From CAYWTS01 sp964461265 (GTDB lineage Bacteria > Bacteroidota > Ignavibacteria > Tepidaquicellales > OLB5), in the NCBI GenBank assembly GCA_964461265.1, contig CAYWTS010000010.1:1-60660 (forward strand): a stretch of 60,660 bases of DNA. The letters run 5' to 3'. Numbering within the stretch: position 1 is the stretch's first letter; every line of letters starts with the position of its first letter. Positions 45,435 through 54,073 of this stretch are shown one piece after another. The notes under the pieces are model-generated. The model was given only the letters and a program-made list of their open reading frames with translations. It was not told the origin of the DNA and did no database searches. A program made the translations under genes and the position numbers.

Positions 45435-46250
45435 TTGCATAAATTAAGCACTGAAAATCCTCTGCAAGAATTCGATGAGTTCATGACCATCGTAAAAAGA
45501 CTGAGGAATGAATGCCCCTGGGACAGGGAGCAGACTCATGAATCGGTACGCCATGCATTGCTTGAAGAAACATACGAGGTACTTGAGGCTATCGATGAAA
45601 AGAACTGGGAAAATCTGAAAAAAGAGCTCGGTGACCTGCTTTTGCACGTTGCTTTTAACTCTGTAATAGCCGAAGGTGAAGGAATTTTCGACTTAAAAGA
45701 AGTAATTAATGAAATTAACCAAAAGCTTATTTCCCGTCACCCGCATGTTTTCGGAGATACCGTAGTCAGCGGAACCAAAGAAGTTTTAAAGAACTGGGAA
45801 CATATTAAGCTCAGGGAAGGCAGAAAATCGATACTTGACGGTGTTCCTAAAGAACTGCCTTCTCTCACACGCGCATACCGATTACAGGAAAAATCATCAA
45901 AGGTTGGCTTCGACTGGGATACCAGCGAAGATGCCTTTAAGAAGCTGGAGGAAGAACTTCACGAGTTCAAGGAGGCTGCGGAAAAGATGAAAAATCACAA
46001 AGGAGAAATTGAACCTCAGCACCTGCAGAATTTAGAAATGGAACTTGGGGACATTCTTTTTGCAATTGTTAATTATGCACGATTTCTGACAATTAATCCT
46101 GATAATGCATTACGCAGGACAATATCAAAATACATCAAAAGATTTAATTATATTGAAGATACACTGAAAACACGCGGGAAAAAAATTACTGAATCAAACC
46201 TTGCTGAAATGGATGCGATCTGGAATGAATCAAAAAAACTAATACCATAA
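45435..46250 (+). CDS. mazG: Nucleoside triphosphate pyrophosphohydrolase MazG
   Basis: 271 residues from a TTG at 45435, which aligns with the family start; an ATG at 45483 would cut into the first helix. Two MazG domains: CPWDREQTHESVRHALLEETYEVLEAID with ELGDLLLHV, and a second with KKLEEELHEFKE and MELGDILFAIVNYARF. Cleaves non-canonical or excess NTPs to NMP plus pyrophosphate. Followed 7 bases later by dacB. Confidence 0.94.
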   Translation: MHKLSTENPLQEFDEFMTIVKRLRNECPWDREQTHESVRHALLEETYEVLEAIDEKNWENLKKELGDLLLHVAFNSVIAEGEGIFDLKEVINEINQKLISRHPHVFGDTVVSGTKEVLKNWEHIKLREGRKSILDGVPKELPSLTRAYRLQEKSSKVGFDWDTSEDAFKKLEEELHEFKEAAEKMKNHKGEIEPQHLQNLEMELGDILFAIVNYARFLTINPDNALRRTISKYIKRFNYIEDTLKTRGKKITESNLAEMDAIWNESKKLIP

Positions 46251-46257
46251 GTACCTT

Positions 46258-47499
46258 ATGAGAATAAAGAATTTCAAAATTTTTACTCTTCTGATTCTCA
46301 CCCTTTTCTGCAGAAATGTTTATTCACAGCAATTCTCAGAGTCGCGTATCAGAGAGCTTCAGCAAAACATAGATACGGTACTCCAGAGCGTAATTTCGAA
46401 TGGTATTACCGTATCTGTGAAAATTATGCACGCCGATTATAATAAGATACTTTATGAATTAAATCCGGAAATCAAGGTAATTCCCGCATCCATAACAAAG
46501 ATAGTAACAACAGCTTGCGCCTTTAGCAAACTTGGGCAAAGTTATAATTTCAAAACTGTAATTTATACAGATGATAATAATATAAACGATGGTGTAGTAA
46601 ACGGGAATATTTACCTGAAAGGTTTCGGTGACCCCGATTTGAACAGCTCCGATATAGAACATCTGGCTGGGATATTGGTAAACAAGAATATTAAAGAAAT
46701 AACAGGTAACGTTGTAGCCGATGAATCTTATTTTGATACCGATTACTATACATTAGCAAATTATTACAAAGGTGATACAGGACCCTCATACTGGCCCTAT
46801 ATAAATGCACTCCCGTTAAACAAGAATGAAGGATATTCGAACCCGGCGCTAAGTGCTGCTGAGCTGCTTTCAACAATATTAACTTCTTCGGGTGTTACTG
46901 TTTCAGGGACATCGATAGTTGGAGTAACACCAAAAGCATCAAAGGAAATTGCACAGATCTCCCACACAATATACGACGTTATTGCTAATACAAATAAAGA
47001 AAGCAACAACCATTCTGCTATTACAATATTCAAATTACTTGGCGCAAAAATAAAATCAAATCCCGGGACCATTGAAAAGGGACAGGAAGCAATCGAACAA
47101 TTCCTGACAGATATCGGTATCGATAGATATTCTTACGATATTCTGGAAGGTTCCGGATTAACAAGATATAATAAAGTCACAGCTGAAATGTATATGAAAG
47201 TCCTGAAATATATGTATGACGACCGGTTCCTGTTCGATTATTTTCTTAACTCGCTTTCAATAGCAGGCAAAGATGGCACTTTGAGAAACAGAATGACCGG
47301 TACTTCCGCCGAGGGGAACGTTTATGGTAAAACCGGAACTTTGAACGGAGTAAGCTCGCTAACGGGCTACGTAATCGATAAAGACAGCGAGGTTATTATG
47401 TTTTATATAGTTATGAACGGATTTGGAGGAAATTCAAAAAAAATGCGTGACATCCAGGATGAAATTTGTATATTACTTGCAGAGTTTTTTCGTAAATGA
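46258..47499 (+). CDS. dacB: D-alanyl-D-alanine carboxypeptidase/endopeptidase (PBP4 type)
   Basis: 413 residues. Signal peptide ending near YSQ. Serine penicillin-recognition motifs: Ser78-x-x-Lys81 in PASITKI, SNN in KESNNHSA, and KTG in YGKTGTLNG. The insertion between the first two motifs (about 110-250) is the extra domain of class C low-mass PBPs. Trims and cuts peptidoglycan crosslinks in the periplasm. Confidence 0.94.
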   Translation: MRIKNFKIFTLLILTLFCRNVYSQQFSESRIRELQQNIDTVLQSVISNGITVSVKIMHADYNKILYELNPEIKVIPASITKIVTTACAFSKLGQSYNFKTVIYTDDNNINDGVVNGNIYLKGFGDPDLNSSDIEHLAGILVNKNIKEITGNVVADESYFDTDYYTLANYYKGDTGPSYWPYINALPLNKNEGYSNPALSAAELLSTILTSSGVTVSGTSIVGVTPKASKEIAQISHTIYDVIANTNKESNNHSAITIFKLLGAKIKSNPGTIEKGQEAIEQFLTDIGIDRYSYDILEGSGLTRYNKVTAEMYMKVLKYMYDDRFLFDYFLNSLSIAGKDGTLRNRMTGTSAEGNVYGKTGTLNGVSSLTGYVIDKDSEVIMFYIVMNGFGGNSKKMRDIQDEICILLAEFFRK

Positions 47500-47587
47500 T
47501 ATTTAAGTTAAAAAAATATTCTTATTCCCGGGAAAAGACAGAAGTATCTCTTTCCCCTCCCTACTTGGAAGGAGGCAAGCGGTAAGT

Positions 47588-49612
47588 ATGAACTTTAAGC
47601 TAAAAGCTGATTTTAAACCTGCAGGCGACCAGCCCAAAGCAATTAAAGAGCTTACCGAGGGATTGCTGAGAGGTGATAAATACCAAACATTACTTGGTGT
47701 TACGGGTTCGGGTAAAACATTCACTATTTCGCACGTAATACAAAATGTGAATAAACCTACCCTGATAATGTCACATAACAAGACCCTTGCTGCACAGCTT
47801 TACGGAGAATTTAAAAGCTTCTTCCCCGAAAATGCAGTGGAATTTTTTATCAGTTATTACGATTACTACCAGCCCGAATCTTATATACCCTCTACAGATA
47901 CATACATTGCAAAAGATTTATCCATAAATGAAGAAATAGACAGGTTAAGGCTTCGGGCAACAACAGCACTTTTATCCGGCAGAAAAGATGTTATAATAGT
48001 CGCTTCTGTTTCATGCATATACGGAATAGGCGCACCTGAAGATTATGCAGAACAAATTGTTAAATTTTATAAAGACGAAAAGATAACACGCAAGGAGCTC
48101 TTAAATAAACTGGTTAGTATACATTATGTCCGCAGTGATGCCGATTTTAAAAGGGGTACTTTCCGCGTGAGGGGTGATACAATAGACCTTGTTCCTGCTT
48201 ATGAAGATGAGAATGCTATAAGAATCGAACTATTCGATAACCGGATAGAAAGCATTTTCCACTTCGATAAAAGAACGGGTGAAATTCTTTCAGCAGAAGA
48301 ATTTGTACTTATTTATCCCGCCAGATATTTTGTAACTTCAGAAGAAAAGCTTGATAAAGCGATGAAGGATATACGAAAAGAATTAAACGTAAGAGTTGCA
48401 GAATTAACCGCCGAGAATAAGCTGGTGGAAGCTCAAAGACTTGAGCAAAGAACTAATTTTGACCTCGAAATGATAAAAGAGGTCGGGTATTGTACAGGTA
48501 TCGAAAATTATTCACGGCATATGGATCAAAGGGCACCGGGTTCAAGGCCTTCCTGCCTGTTCGATTATTTACCTGAAGACTTTCTGCTGATAGTTGATGA
48601 ATCACACGTAACAGTTCCGCAGATAAACGGAATGTATAACGGTGACAGGCAGCGTAAGCAAACACTGATAGACTATGGTTTCCGTCTTCCGTCGGCTCTT
48701 GACAACCGCCCGATGAAATTCAAAGAATGGGAAGAAGCACTTAACAAAGTCATATTTGTAAGTGCCACACCTTCCGAATATGAGCTGAAAAAGTCAGGCG
48801 GAATTATTGTAGAGCAAATTATCAGACCTACCGGATTACTCGACCCGGCAATAGAAGTAAGACCCGTTAAAAATCAGGTAGACGACCTGATAAAAGAGAT
48901 ACGGGATAGAGCTGCCAGAAAAGAAAGAGTCCTTGTCACAACCTTAACCAAGCGAATGAGCGAAGACCTTACCGATTACCTGCTCGGAATTGGAATAAAA
49001 GTCAGGTATATCCACTCCGAAATAGATGCCATAGACCGGGTAGATATACTCAGGGATTTAAGATTAGGGAACTTCGATGTATTAGTCGGAGTAAACCTTT
49101 TAAGAGAAGGGCTTGACTTACCTGAAGTCTCGATGGTCGCAATAATAGATGCCGATAAGGAGGGATTCCTCCGTTCGGAAAAATCGCTTATGCAAACCGC
49201 AGGCAGAACCGCCAGAAATGAAAACGGGATGGTAATTCTATATGCCGATAAAATTACTTCATCTATGGATAAGGTGATTAAGGAAACCATACGCCGCAGA
49301 AAGCTGCAAATGGAGTATAACAAAAAGAATAACATAAATCCAAAGACTATTTATAAAACGCTGGAAGAAATATTAAGCACAACTATCGTTGCGGATGCAA
49401 TAAATAAACAGAAATCGTTTAAGTCGAAGCGAAAGGCTGAAAGAACAAGCTTATCTATACTGACTGACCCGGTTCAGTCGAAACTTGACAAAGCAGAACG
49501 CAAAGAATTAATCAACCAGCTTCGCAAGCAAATGATAGAATCTGCAAAAGACCTTGAATTTGAACGGGCAGCAGAAATAAGGGATGAAATAAATCGGTTA
49601 GAATCAATTTGA
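47588..49612 (+). CDS. uvrB: Excinuclease ABC subunit B
   Basis: 674 residues, full length. Walker A GVTGSGKTFT (near residue 40), the beta-hairpin region YYDYYQPESYIP that probes DNA, helicase motifs VDESHVTVPQ and LLREGLDLPEVSMV, and the C-terminal UVR domain that binds UvrC (RKQMIESAKDLEFERAAEIRDEI). Damage recognition and helicase step of nucleotide excision repair. The usual 88-base gap before it holds only an imperfect CCTCC...GGAGG repeat. Confidence 0.97.
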   Translation: MNFKLKADFKPAGDQPKAIKELTEGLLRGDKYQTLLGVTGSGKTFTISHVIQNVNKPTLIMSHNKTLAAQLYGEFKSFFPENAVEFFISYYDYYQPESYIPSTDTYIAKDLSINEEIDRLRLRATTALLSGRKDVIIVASVSCIYGIGAPEDYAEQIVKFYKDEKITRKELLNKLVSIHYVRSDADFKRGTFRVRGDTIDLVPAYEDENAIRIELFDNRIESIFHFDKRTGEILSAEEFVLIYPARYFVTSEEKLDKAMKDIRKELNVRVAELTAENKLVEAQRLEQRTNFDLEMIKEVGYCTGIENYSRHMDQRAPGSRPSCLFDYLPEDFLLIVDESHVTVPQINGMYNGDRQRKQTLIDYGFRLPSALDNRPMKFKEWEEALNKVIFVSATPSEYELKKSGGIIVEQIIRPTGLLDPAIEVRPVKNQVDDLIKEIRDRAARKERVLVTTLTKRMSEDLTDYLLGIGIKVRYIHSEIDAIDRVDILRDLRLGNFDVLVGVNLLREGLDLPEVSMVAIIDADKEGFLRSEKSLMQTAGRTARNENGMVILYADKITSSMDKVIKETIRRRKLQMEYNKKNNINPKTIYKTLEEILSTTIVADAINKQKSFKSKRKAERTSLSILTDPVQSKLDKAERKELINQLRKQMIESAKDLEFERAAEIRDEINRLESI

Positions 49613-49618
49613 ATACTT

Positions 49619-50119
49619 ATGTTTAAAAAACTTATAATAATATCTTTAGCTTTTATCTCATCATTCAACCTTGTATGCAAAAAGGACGACGGCGAACTAA
49701 AGAATGGAAACAAGCTGCAGTTCCAGAATATGCAGTTTACAAAACAGGGGGAGGTCTATTTCCAGGATAAAGCTATAAACCTGAAAACAAAGATCGATGT
49801 TGAAATTGCCGAGACTGAAGAAACCCGGCGTTTAGGCTTAATGTTTCGTGAAAAACTTGAAGAAATGCAGGGGATGTTGTTTATTTTCCAGGATGAGGAA
49901 GAACAGGGATTTTACATGAAAAATACGATGATACCGCTTGATATTATTTTTGTGAACTCAAAAAAAGAGATAGTAAAAATCCATAAAAATACAACCCCCT
50001 ATTCCGAAAAAACACTGAATTCTGTAAAACCCGTATTATTTGTTGTGGAAGTTAATGCCGGATTCACAGATAAGTTTGGTATAAAAGAAGGAGATTATAT
50101 AGACTGGAAAAGGTTTTAA
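49619..50119 (+). CDS. DUF192 lipoprotein
   Basis: 166 residues. Lipobox-like LISSFNLVC (Cys near residue 20), then the DUF192 domain with ETRRLGLMFREKLEEMQGMLFIF and FYMKNTMIPLDIIFV. The family is widespread, exported in many bacteria, and of unknown function. Starts 6 bases after uvrB; its stop overlaps that of the convergent nitrilase gene by 4 bases, so no terminator separates them. Confidence 0.85.
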   Translation: MFKKLIIISLAFISSFNLVCKKDDGELKNGNKLQFQNMQFTKQGEVYFQDKAINLKTKIDVEIAETEETRRLGLMFREKLEEMQGMLFIFQDEEEQGFYMKNTMIPLDIIFVNSKKEIVKIHKNTTPYSEKTLNSVKPVLFVVEVNAGFTDKFGIKEGDYIDWKRF

Positions 50120-50922
50120 TCCAGTTTATATAGTCCGGGTTTCCTATCTGAAAGAACATTATTATATTTATTCACATATTTATCTAAAGCAAAAGCCGGA
50201 TCAATTTGCACCACCTTTATTTCTTCTTTATCATTGCTTGCTCTAGCAAAATAATTTCCCTTAGGGTCAACAATCACGCTTTCACCTGTAAATGTAAGTG
50301 AATTGCCGTTTGAGCTTTCGGTACCGATGCGGTTTGTTGTAATAATGAATACGTGATTTTCCAACGCACGAGTAAACATTGCATTCTGGCAATAAGGAAG
50401 TACCAGGTTTGAAGGATGGCAAATTATCTGTGCCCCTTTTAGAGCAAGTGTTCTTGCAGTTTCCGGAAATATCCAGTCAAAACATATCATTAATCCTATC
50501 TTAACTTTACCGAATTTTTCAGATTCTATTTCTACTACTGGCGGCTCTTCATTCCCCGGTTCAAACCATCTTGGCTCTTCATAAAAAAGATGAATCTTCC
50601 TGTATGCATGTATCATACCATCAGGTTTCACCAAAATGGCAGTGTTGAAGAAACGGTCATTTGATTTCTCGCAAACACCTGATGTAATAAAACAATTTTT
50701 ATCCCTGCAAAGCTCTGTCAGCATTCTGCAGTAATCACCGCCGGGTATCTTTTCTGAACATTGTTCAACTTCGGATTTAGAAGAAAAAAAATAACCCGAA
50801 CTGGCAAGTTCGGGTAAAACCATCAAATCGAAATCAACATCGGTTAAGTTTTTATATATCTTAGCAATGTTTTCGTTTATTCTTCCAAATTCCGGCTTGA
50901 ATTGATAAAAGCCAATATTCAT
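50116..50922 (-). CDS. Carbon-nitrogen hydrolase (nitrilase superfamily)
   Basis: 268 residues. Catalytic triad: Glu39 in LPELASSG, Lys in YRKIHLFYEE and Cys in GLMICFDWIFPE. The N-terminus MNIGFYQFKPEFG and the WF-EPG segment are of the omega-amidase/carbamoylase-like group. Substrate not predictable. It abuts the DUF1573 gene without spacing and is the last gene of the envelope cluster, but may not share its role. Confidence 0.88.
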   Translation of the reverse strand: MNIGFYQFKPEFGRINENIAKIYKNLTDVDFDLMVLPELASSGYFFSSKSEVEQCSEKIPGGDYCRMLTELCRDKNCFITSGVCEKSNDRFFNTAILVKPDGMIHAYRKIHLFYEEPRWFEPGNEEPPVVEIESEKFGKVKIGLMICFDWIFPETARTLALKGAQIICHPSNLVLPYCQNAMFTRALENHVFIITTNRIGTESSNGNSLTFTGESVIVDPKGNYFARASNDKEEIKVVQIDPAFALDKYVNKYNNVLSDRKPGLYKLD

Positions 50923-51351
50923 TTACGGGCTGATTATATTGCATGAAAAAGATATTGTTTTTCTGGGGTTCTTTAAATCATTCGATTCTATGGTAATAGA
51001 TTTTTCGTTTTTTCCCATCCTGCCTTCGGTGTTAAATGAAAATTTAATCCTTCCTTTCTCTCCCGGCTGGAATTCACGTTTCTCATCGACCATTGCTCCT
51101 GTACATCCACAGGAAGTTGTAATATTTTTAATAACAAGCGGCAGCTTTCCGGTATTAGTGAATTCAAAATATCCTTCAAGAACCGGACCCTGTTTTACAT
51201 CACCGAAGTCCTTTTTTTCTTCCGTAAACTTTAACGATGGGCCGAATAGCTTGGGGTCATGCAAGTTTTTATTAACTAAAAACGCTGAGACTGCAAATAC
51301 TATCACCAATCCAAAGGAAAGGAAAACTGCTTTTTTTATCGTCACTGACAT
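50923..51351 (-). CDS. DUF1573 exported protein (short)
   Basis: 142 residues. N-terminal hydrophobic anchor (about 8-27), then one immunoglobulin-like DUF1573 domain with FEFTNTGKLPLVIKNITTSCGCTGA and FQPGEKGRIKFSFN. The Cys-Gly-Cys pair is conserved in the family and may bind metal or form a disulfide. Paired with a second, longer DUF1573 gene at 52571, with rhodanese and DoxX/MauE genes between. Confidence 0.85.
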   Translation of the reverse strand: MSVTIKKAVFLSFGLVIVFAVSAFLVNKNLHDPKLFGPSLKFTEEKKDFGDVKQGPVLEGYFEFTNTGKLPLVIKNITTSCGCTGAMVDEKREFQPGEKGRIKFSFNTEGRMGKNEKSITIESNDLKNPRKTISFSCNIISP

Positions 51352-51411
51352 AAATGTTCTAAAAAAGATTTATTAATAATTAAATATAACAAAATATTAT
51401 TTAAAGTTGTT

Positions 51412-51876
51412 TCAGGCAGATTTTTCGGAAATATCAGTTGCTGCTGAACCTTTATTTAACATTGACCGATATAAATTTACGCTAAAGAAAAATAAAATAA
51501 GGTCTTGTAAAATTTGCAACCAGATTTCTGATGTAGCGGACGATTTTACGCTAAAGCAGCCGCACGATATATCGAGTCCACGTAAAAGTGCCTGTCCTAA
51601 CGCTATAACGAAAATAACAAGTAATGAAGAATAAATCAGTAATGCGCCTCGTGTAAATTTTCCAAATATAAGACACAATCCCGTAATTAATTCCAACCAG
51701 GGTAAAAAAATTGCCGGCAAATTCTCAACTCCTGCTGGCAGCATCCTGTAATAATAAATTATTTTAGCAAAATCTGCAGTATTTGCAAGTTTATCGAGGC
51801 TTGCATAAATGAGAATAGCTCCAAGAGAAATTCGGATTAATTTTGATGTTATTTTATGAGTAAATATCTTTTTCAT
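51412..51876 (-). CDS. DoxX/MauE-family redox-associated membrane protein
   Basis: 154 residues with four membrane helices. IRISLGAILIYASLDKLAN and LPWLELITGLCLIFGKFTRGALLIYSSL are typical of the DoxX/MauE family, and a Cys-Gly-Cys pair sits in DISCGCFSVKS before the last helix. MauE-like proteins are thought to help disulfide or thiol chemistry in the periplasm. It starts 3 bases after the rhodanese gene, so the two should be co-translated. Confidence 0.82.
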   Translation of the reverse strand: MKKIFTHKITSKLIRISLGAILIYASLDKLANTADFAKIIYYYRMLPAGVENLPAIFLPWLELITGLCLIFGKFTRGALLIYSSLLVIFVIALGQALLRGLDISCGCFSVKSSATSEIWLQILQDLILFFFSVNLYRSMLNKGSAATDISEKSA

Positions 51877-51879
51877 ATG

Positions 51880-52566
51880 TTAGCCGGCGGATGGATACCC
51901 TGCATTTTTCCATTCATCCCAACCGCCATGGAAAATATAAACTTTTTTAAATCCCATTTTAACCATTGCATATGCGAGGTCTATGCTCACATCACAGGAT
52001 AAACTGCAATAGCATATGTATACATTTTCTTTGTTAAGTGATTCCAGTTTATTTTTATGCTCGTCAAAATTGTGAAATGGTATGCTTATAGCTCCGAGAA
52101 TGTGTCCTGCCCGATAGTCATGCACATCTCTTGCGTCTAAGAATGTATATTTCCTGTCATATAAAGCTTTAGCAAAGTCCAGCTTAATATCTATTGGTTT
52201 TATATTCTCCTTAACTTTTTTTAAAGTATCCTCTTTCGAATCCTGAACAAGTGTTAAAGAGTCGTTTACTCTTTTTAATGAATCTTCCCTAACTATTCTA
52301 AGCGAATCTTTCGTTCTTTTTTCTTTTATAAGTTTAAGTGAGTCTTCACGCCATAATGAGATATTACTGATAGAATCGGCATATTTCTGAAGTGAATCAT
52401 GCAGATGCAAAGCATTAAGCAGACTGTCACTTTGAGAAAAATCAATTTTCTTTTCCTCACCTATAAAAGGCAGTTTTGAAGGATTTGAATAATTATAAAA
52501 GAATCCTATAAGCAGTGAAGTTAAAACTATTATTCCGGCTTCTAATGCAGTTTTTTTACCAATCAT
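51880..52566 (-). CDS. Membrane-anchored rhodanese-like protein
   Basis: 228 residues from the ATG ending at 52566; a longer frame to 52614 would overlap the preceding gene. One membrane helix (about 8-26), a charged helical linker (about 60-130, many DSL and KEK units) and a C-terminal rhodanese domain (TFLDARDVHDYRAGHILGAISIP, catalytic-loop region CYCSLSCDVSIDLA). The loop has Cys residues but not the usual CxxGxR pattern, so sulfur transfer from thiosulfate is uncertain. Periplasm-facing. Confidence 0.82.
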   Translation of the reverse strand: MIGKKTALEAGIIVLTSLLIGFFYNYSNPSKLPFIGEEKKIDFSQSDSLLNALHLHDSLQKYADSISNISLWREDSLKLIKEKRTKDSLRIVREDSLKRVNDSLTLVQDSKEDTLKKVKENIKPIDIKLDFAKALYDRKYTFLDARDVHDYRAGHILGAISIPFHNFDEHKNKLESLNKENVYICYCSLSCDVSIDLAYAMVKMGFKKVYIFHGGWDEWKNAGYPSAG

Positions 52567-52570
52567 GTGC

Positions 52571-53239
52571 TTACCTTGCAGTGACGTCCACAGTAATCGG
52601 TACCTGGAATTCACCTGCGGAAGTTTTAATTATAACAGCTGCATTCACAGGTGAATCTTCATATATTTTAATAGTAACTTTAATTATCTCATTCTCGCCA
52701 TTGTTCAAGCTTTTAAGTTCACCCTCAACTTTTACAGCAGGTGAGTTTGAAGTAAGTTCATCTATAGTTATGGGAAGTTCGTCGTTATTCTGTATAGAAA
52801 TCGATTGGAAAACCTCCTCCCCTACCTTGCCGCTCGAAATAATGAAAGCAGGGTTTATAGCTACCGGGTCAATCATATTCATTGTTATATTAATCCTGTG
52901 AACATTATCGGTTGGTTCGTTGGTTACAACATCTATACTTTTAGTTACAATACCCATGCTCATACCGTTAAAGGTAAATTTAATGATTCCTGTTTCACCG
53001 GGTTTTAATACATCCGAAGAAACCAATGCACTTGAACATCCGCATGTGGTTGTAACCTGGTTGATTTTAAGATCCGATTTGCCGGTATTTTTAAATTCAA
53101 CATTATATACAACTTCTTTACCCCGTTGATACTTTCCAAGGTCAATGTTAAACCCGCCGTCAACCATGAATTTCGGAGCATCCTGTGTATATGCCAGAAC
53201 CGGCAAAAATAAATAAATAAATAAATATCTTAGCTTCAT
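52571..53239 (-). CDS. DUF1573 exported protein (long)
   Basis: 222 residues. Signal peptide (about 1-18), then two immunoglobulin-like domains, the first with VTTTCGCSSALV and LKPGETGIIKFTFNG, the second without Cys. It is the promoter-proximal gene of the minus-strand cluster DUF1573-rhodanese-DoxX-DUF1573-nitrilase. The CGC motif recurs in the other DUF1573 and the DoxX protein. Confidence 0.85.
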   Translation of the reverse strand: MKLRYLFIYLFLPVLAYTQDAPKFMVDGGFNIDLGKYQRGKEVVYNVEFKNTGKSDLKINQVTTTCGCSSALVSSDVLKPGETGIIKFTFNGMSMGIVTKSIDVVTNEPTDNVHRINITMNMIDPVAINPAFIISSGKVGEEVFQSISIQNNDELPITIDELTSNSPAVKVEGELKSLNNGENEIIKVTIKIYEDSPVNAAVIIKTSAGEFQVPITVDVTAR

Positions 53240-53342
53240 TTTAGAGTAGTTTATTAACCCAAATTACTAATCAATCATTCTAAATACAATTTAACACACA
53301 AGACATTTAATGAATGTAAATTTATCGTTAATTTAGTATTTT

Positions 53343-54068
53343 ATGAAAATAAAACTTGATGTAATATTCTTTGCAACACATCCGGACGATGCAGAATTAT
53401 GTTGCGGCGGGACAATTGCAAAACTAGTAAAAAACGGTAAAAAAACGGGTATTATCGACTTAACACGCGGTGAACTAAGCACAAGAGGCAATTTAAAAAC
53501 ACGAATTTTAGAAACTGAAAAAGCTTCAAAAGTACTTAGTATTCATTACCGTGAAAATATGGAATTTAATGATGGAAATATAGAAAATAACTTTAAAAAC
53601 CGTTTGGAGATAATAAAGAGGCTAAGACATCTGAAACCAAAAATCATTTTTCTCCCTTTCCCTTATGACAGGCACCCTGACCATATTAATGCATCCATTC
53701 TTATTAAGGAAGCTGCATTTTATTCGGGTTTAGAGAAAATATTAACCTCATACAATGGAAAACAGCAAAAAGCTTACAGACCCTGCAAAAACATCTATTA
53801 TCTGCAAACCTATACATCCGAACCAACATTTATTATAGATATAAGCAAAGAATTTAATACTAAAATGAAAGCTGTTGCATGTTACAGCAGCCAGTTTCAT
53901 AATCCTAAGAGCACAGAATCTGAAACATTCATCAGCGATAAAAAATTCATTGACTTTGTTGAAGCCAGAGCTAAATTCTGGGGATTTAAAATAGGTACTG
54001 AATACGGCGAACCTTTCTTTACTGAAGAAACCATTAAACTTAATGCAAATACCCTCTTCGATTTATAA
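53343..54068 (+). CDS. bshB1: Bacillithiol biosynthesis deacetylase BshB1
   Basis: 241 residues. LmbE-type zinc deacetylase with ATHPDDAELCCGG (metal ligands), DLTRGELSTRGN and FPYDRHPDHINAS, typical of BshB1, which deacetylates GlcNAc-malate for the low-molecular thiol bacillithiol. bshA and bshC are not in the window. Divergent from the DUF1573 cluster and followed 5 bases later by the CHASE3 gene. Confidence 0.9.
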   Translation: MKIKLDVIFFATHPDDAELCCGGTIAKLVKNGKKTGIIDLTRGELSTRGNLKTRILETEKASKVLSIHYRENMEFNDGNIENNFKNRLEIIKRLRHLKPKIIFLPFPYDRHPDHINASILIKEAAFYSGLEKILTSYNGKQQKAYRPCKNIYYLQTYTSEPTFIIDISKEFNTKMKAVACYSSQFHNPKSTESETFISDKKFIDFVEARAKFWGFKIGTEYGEPFFTEETIKLNANTLFDL

Positions 54069-54073
54069 AATTA

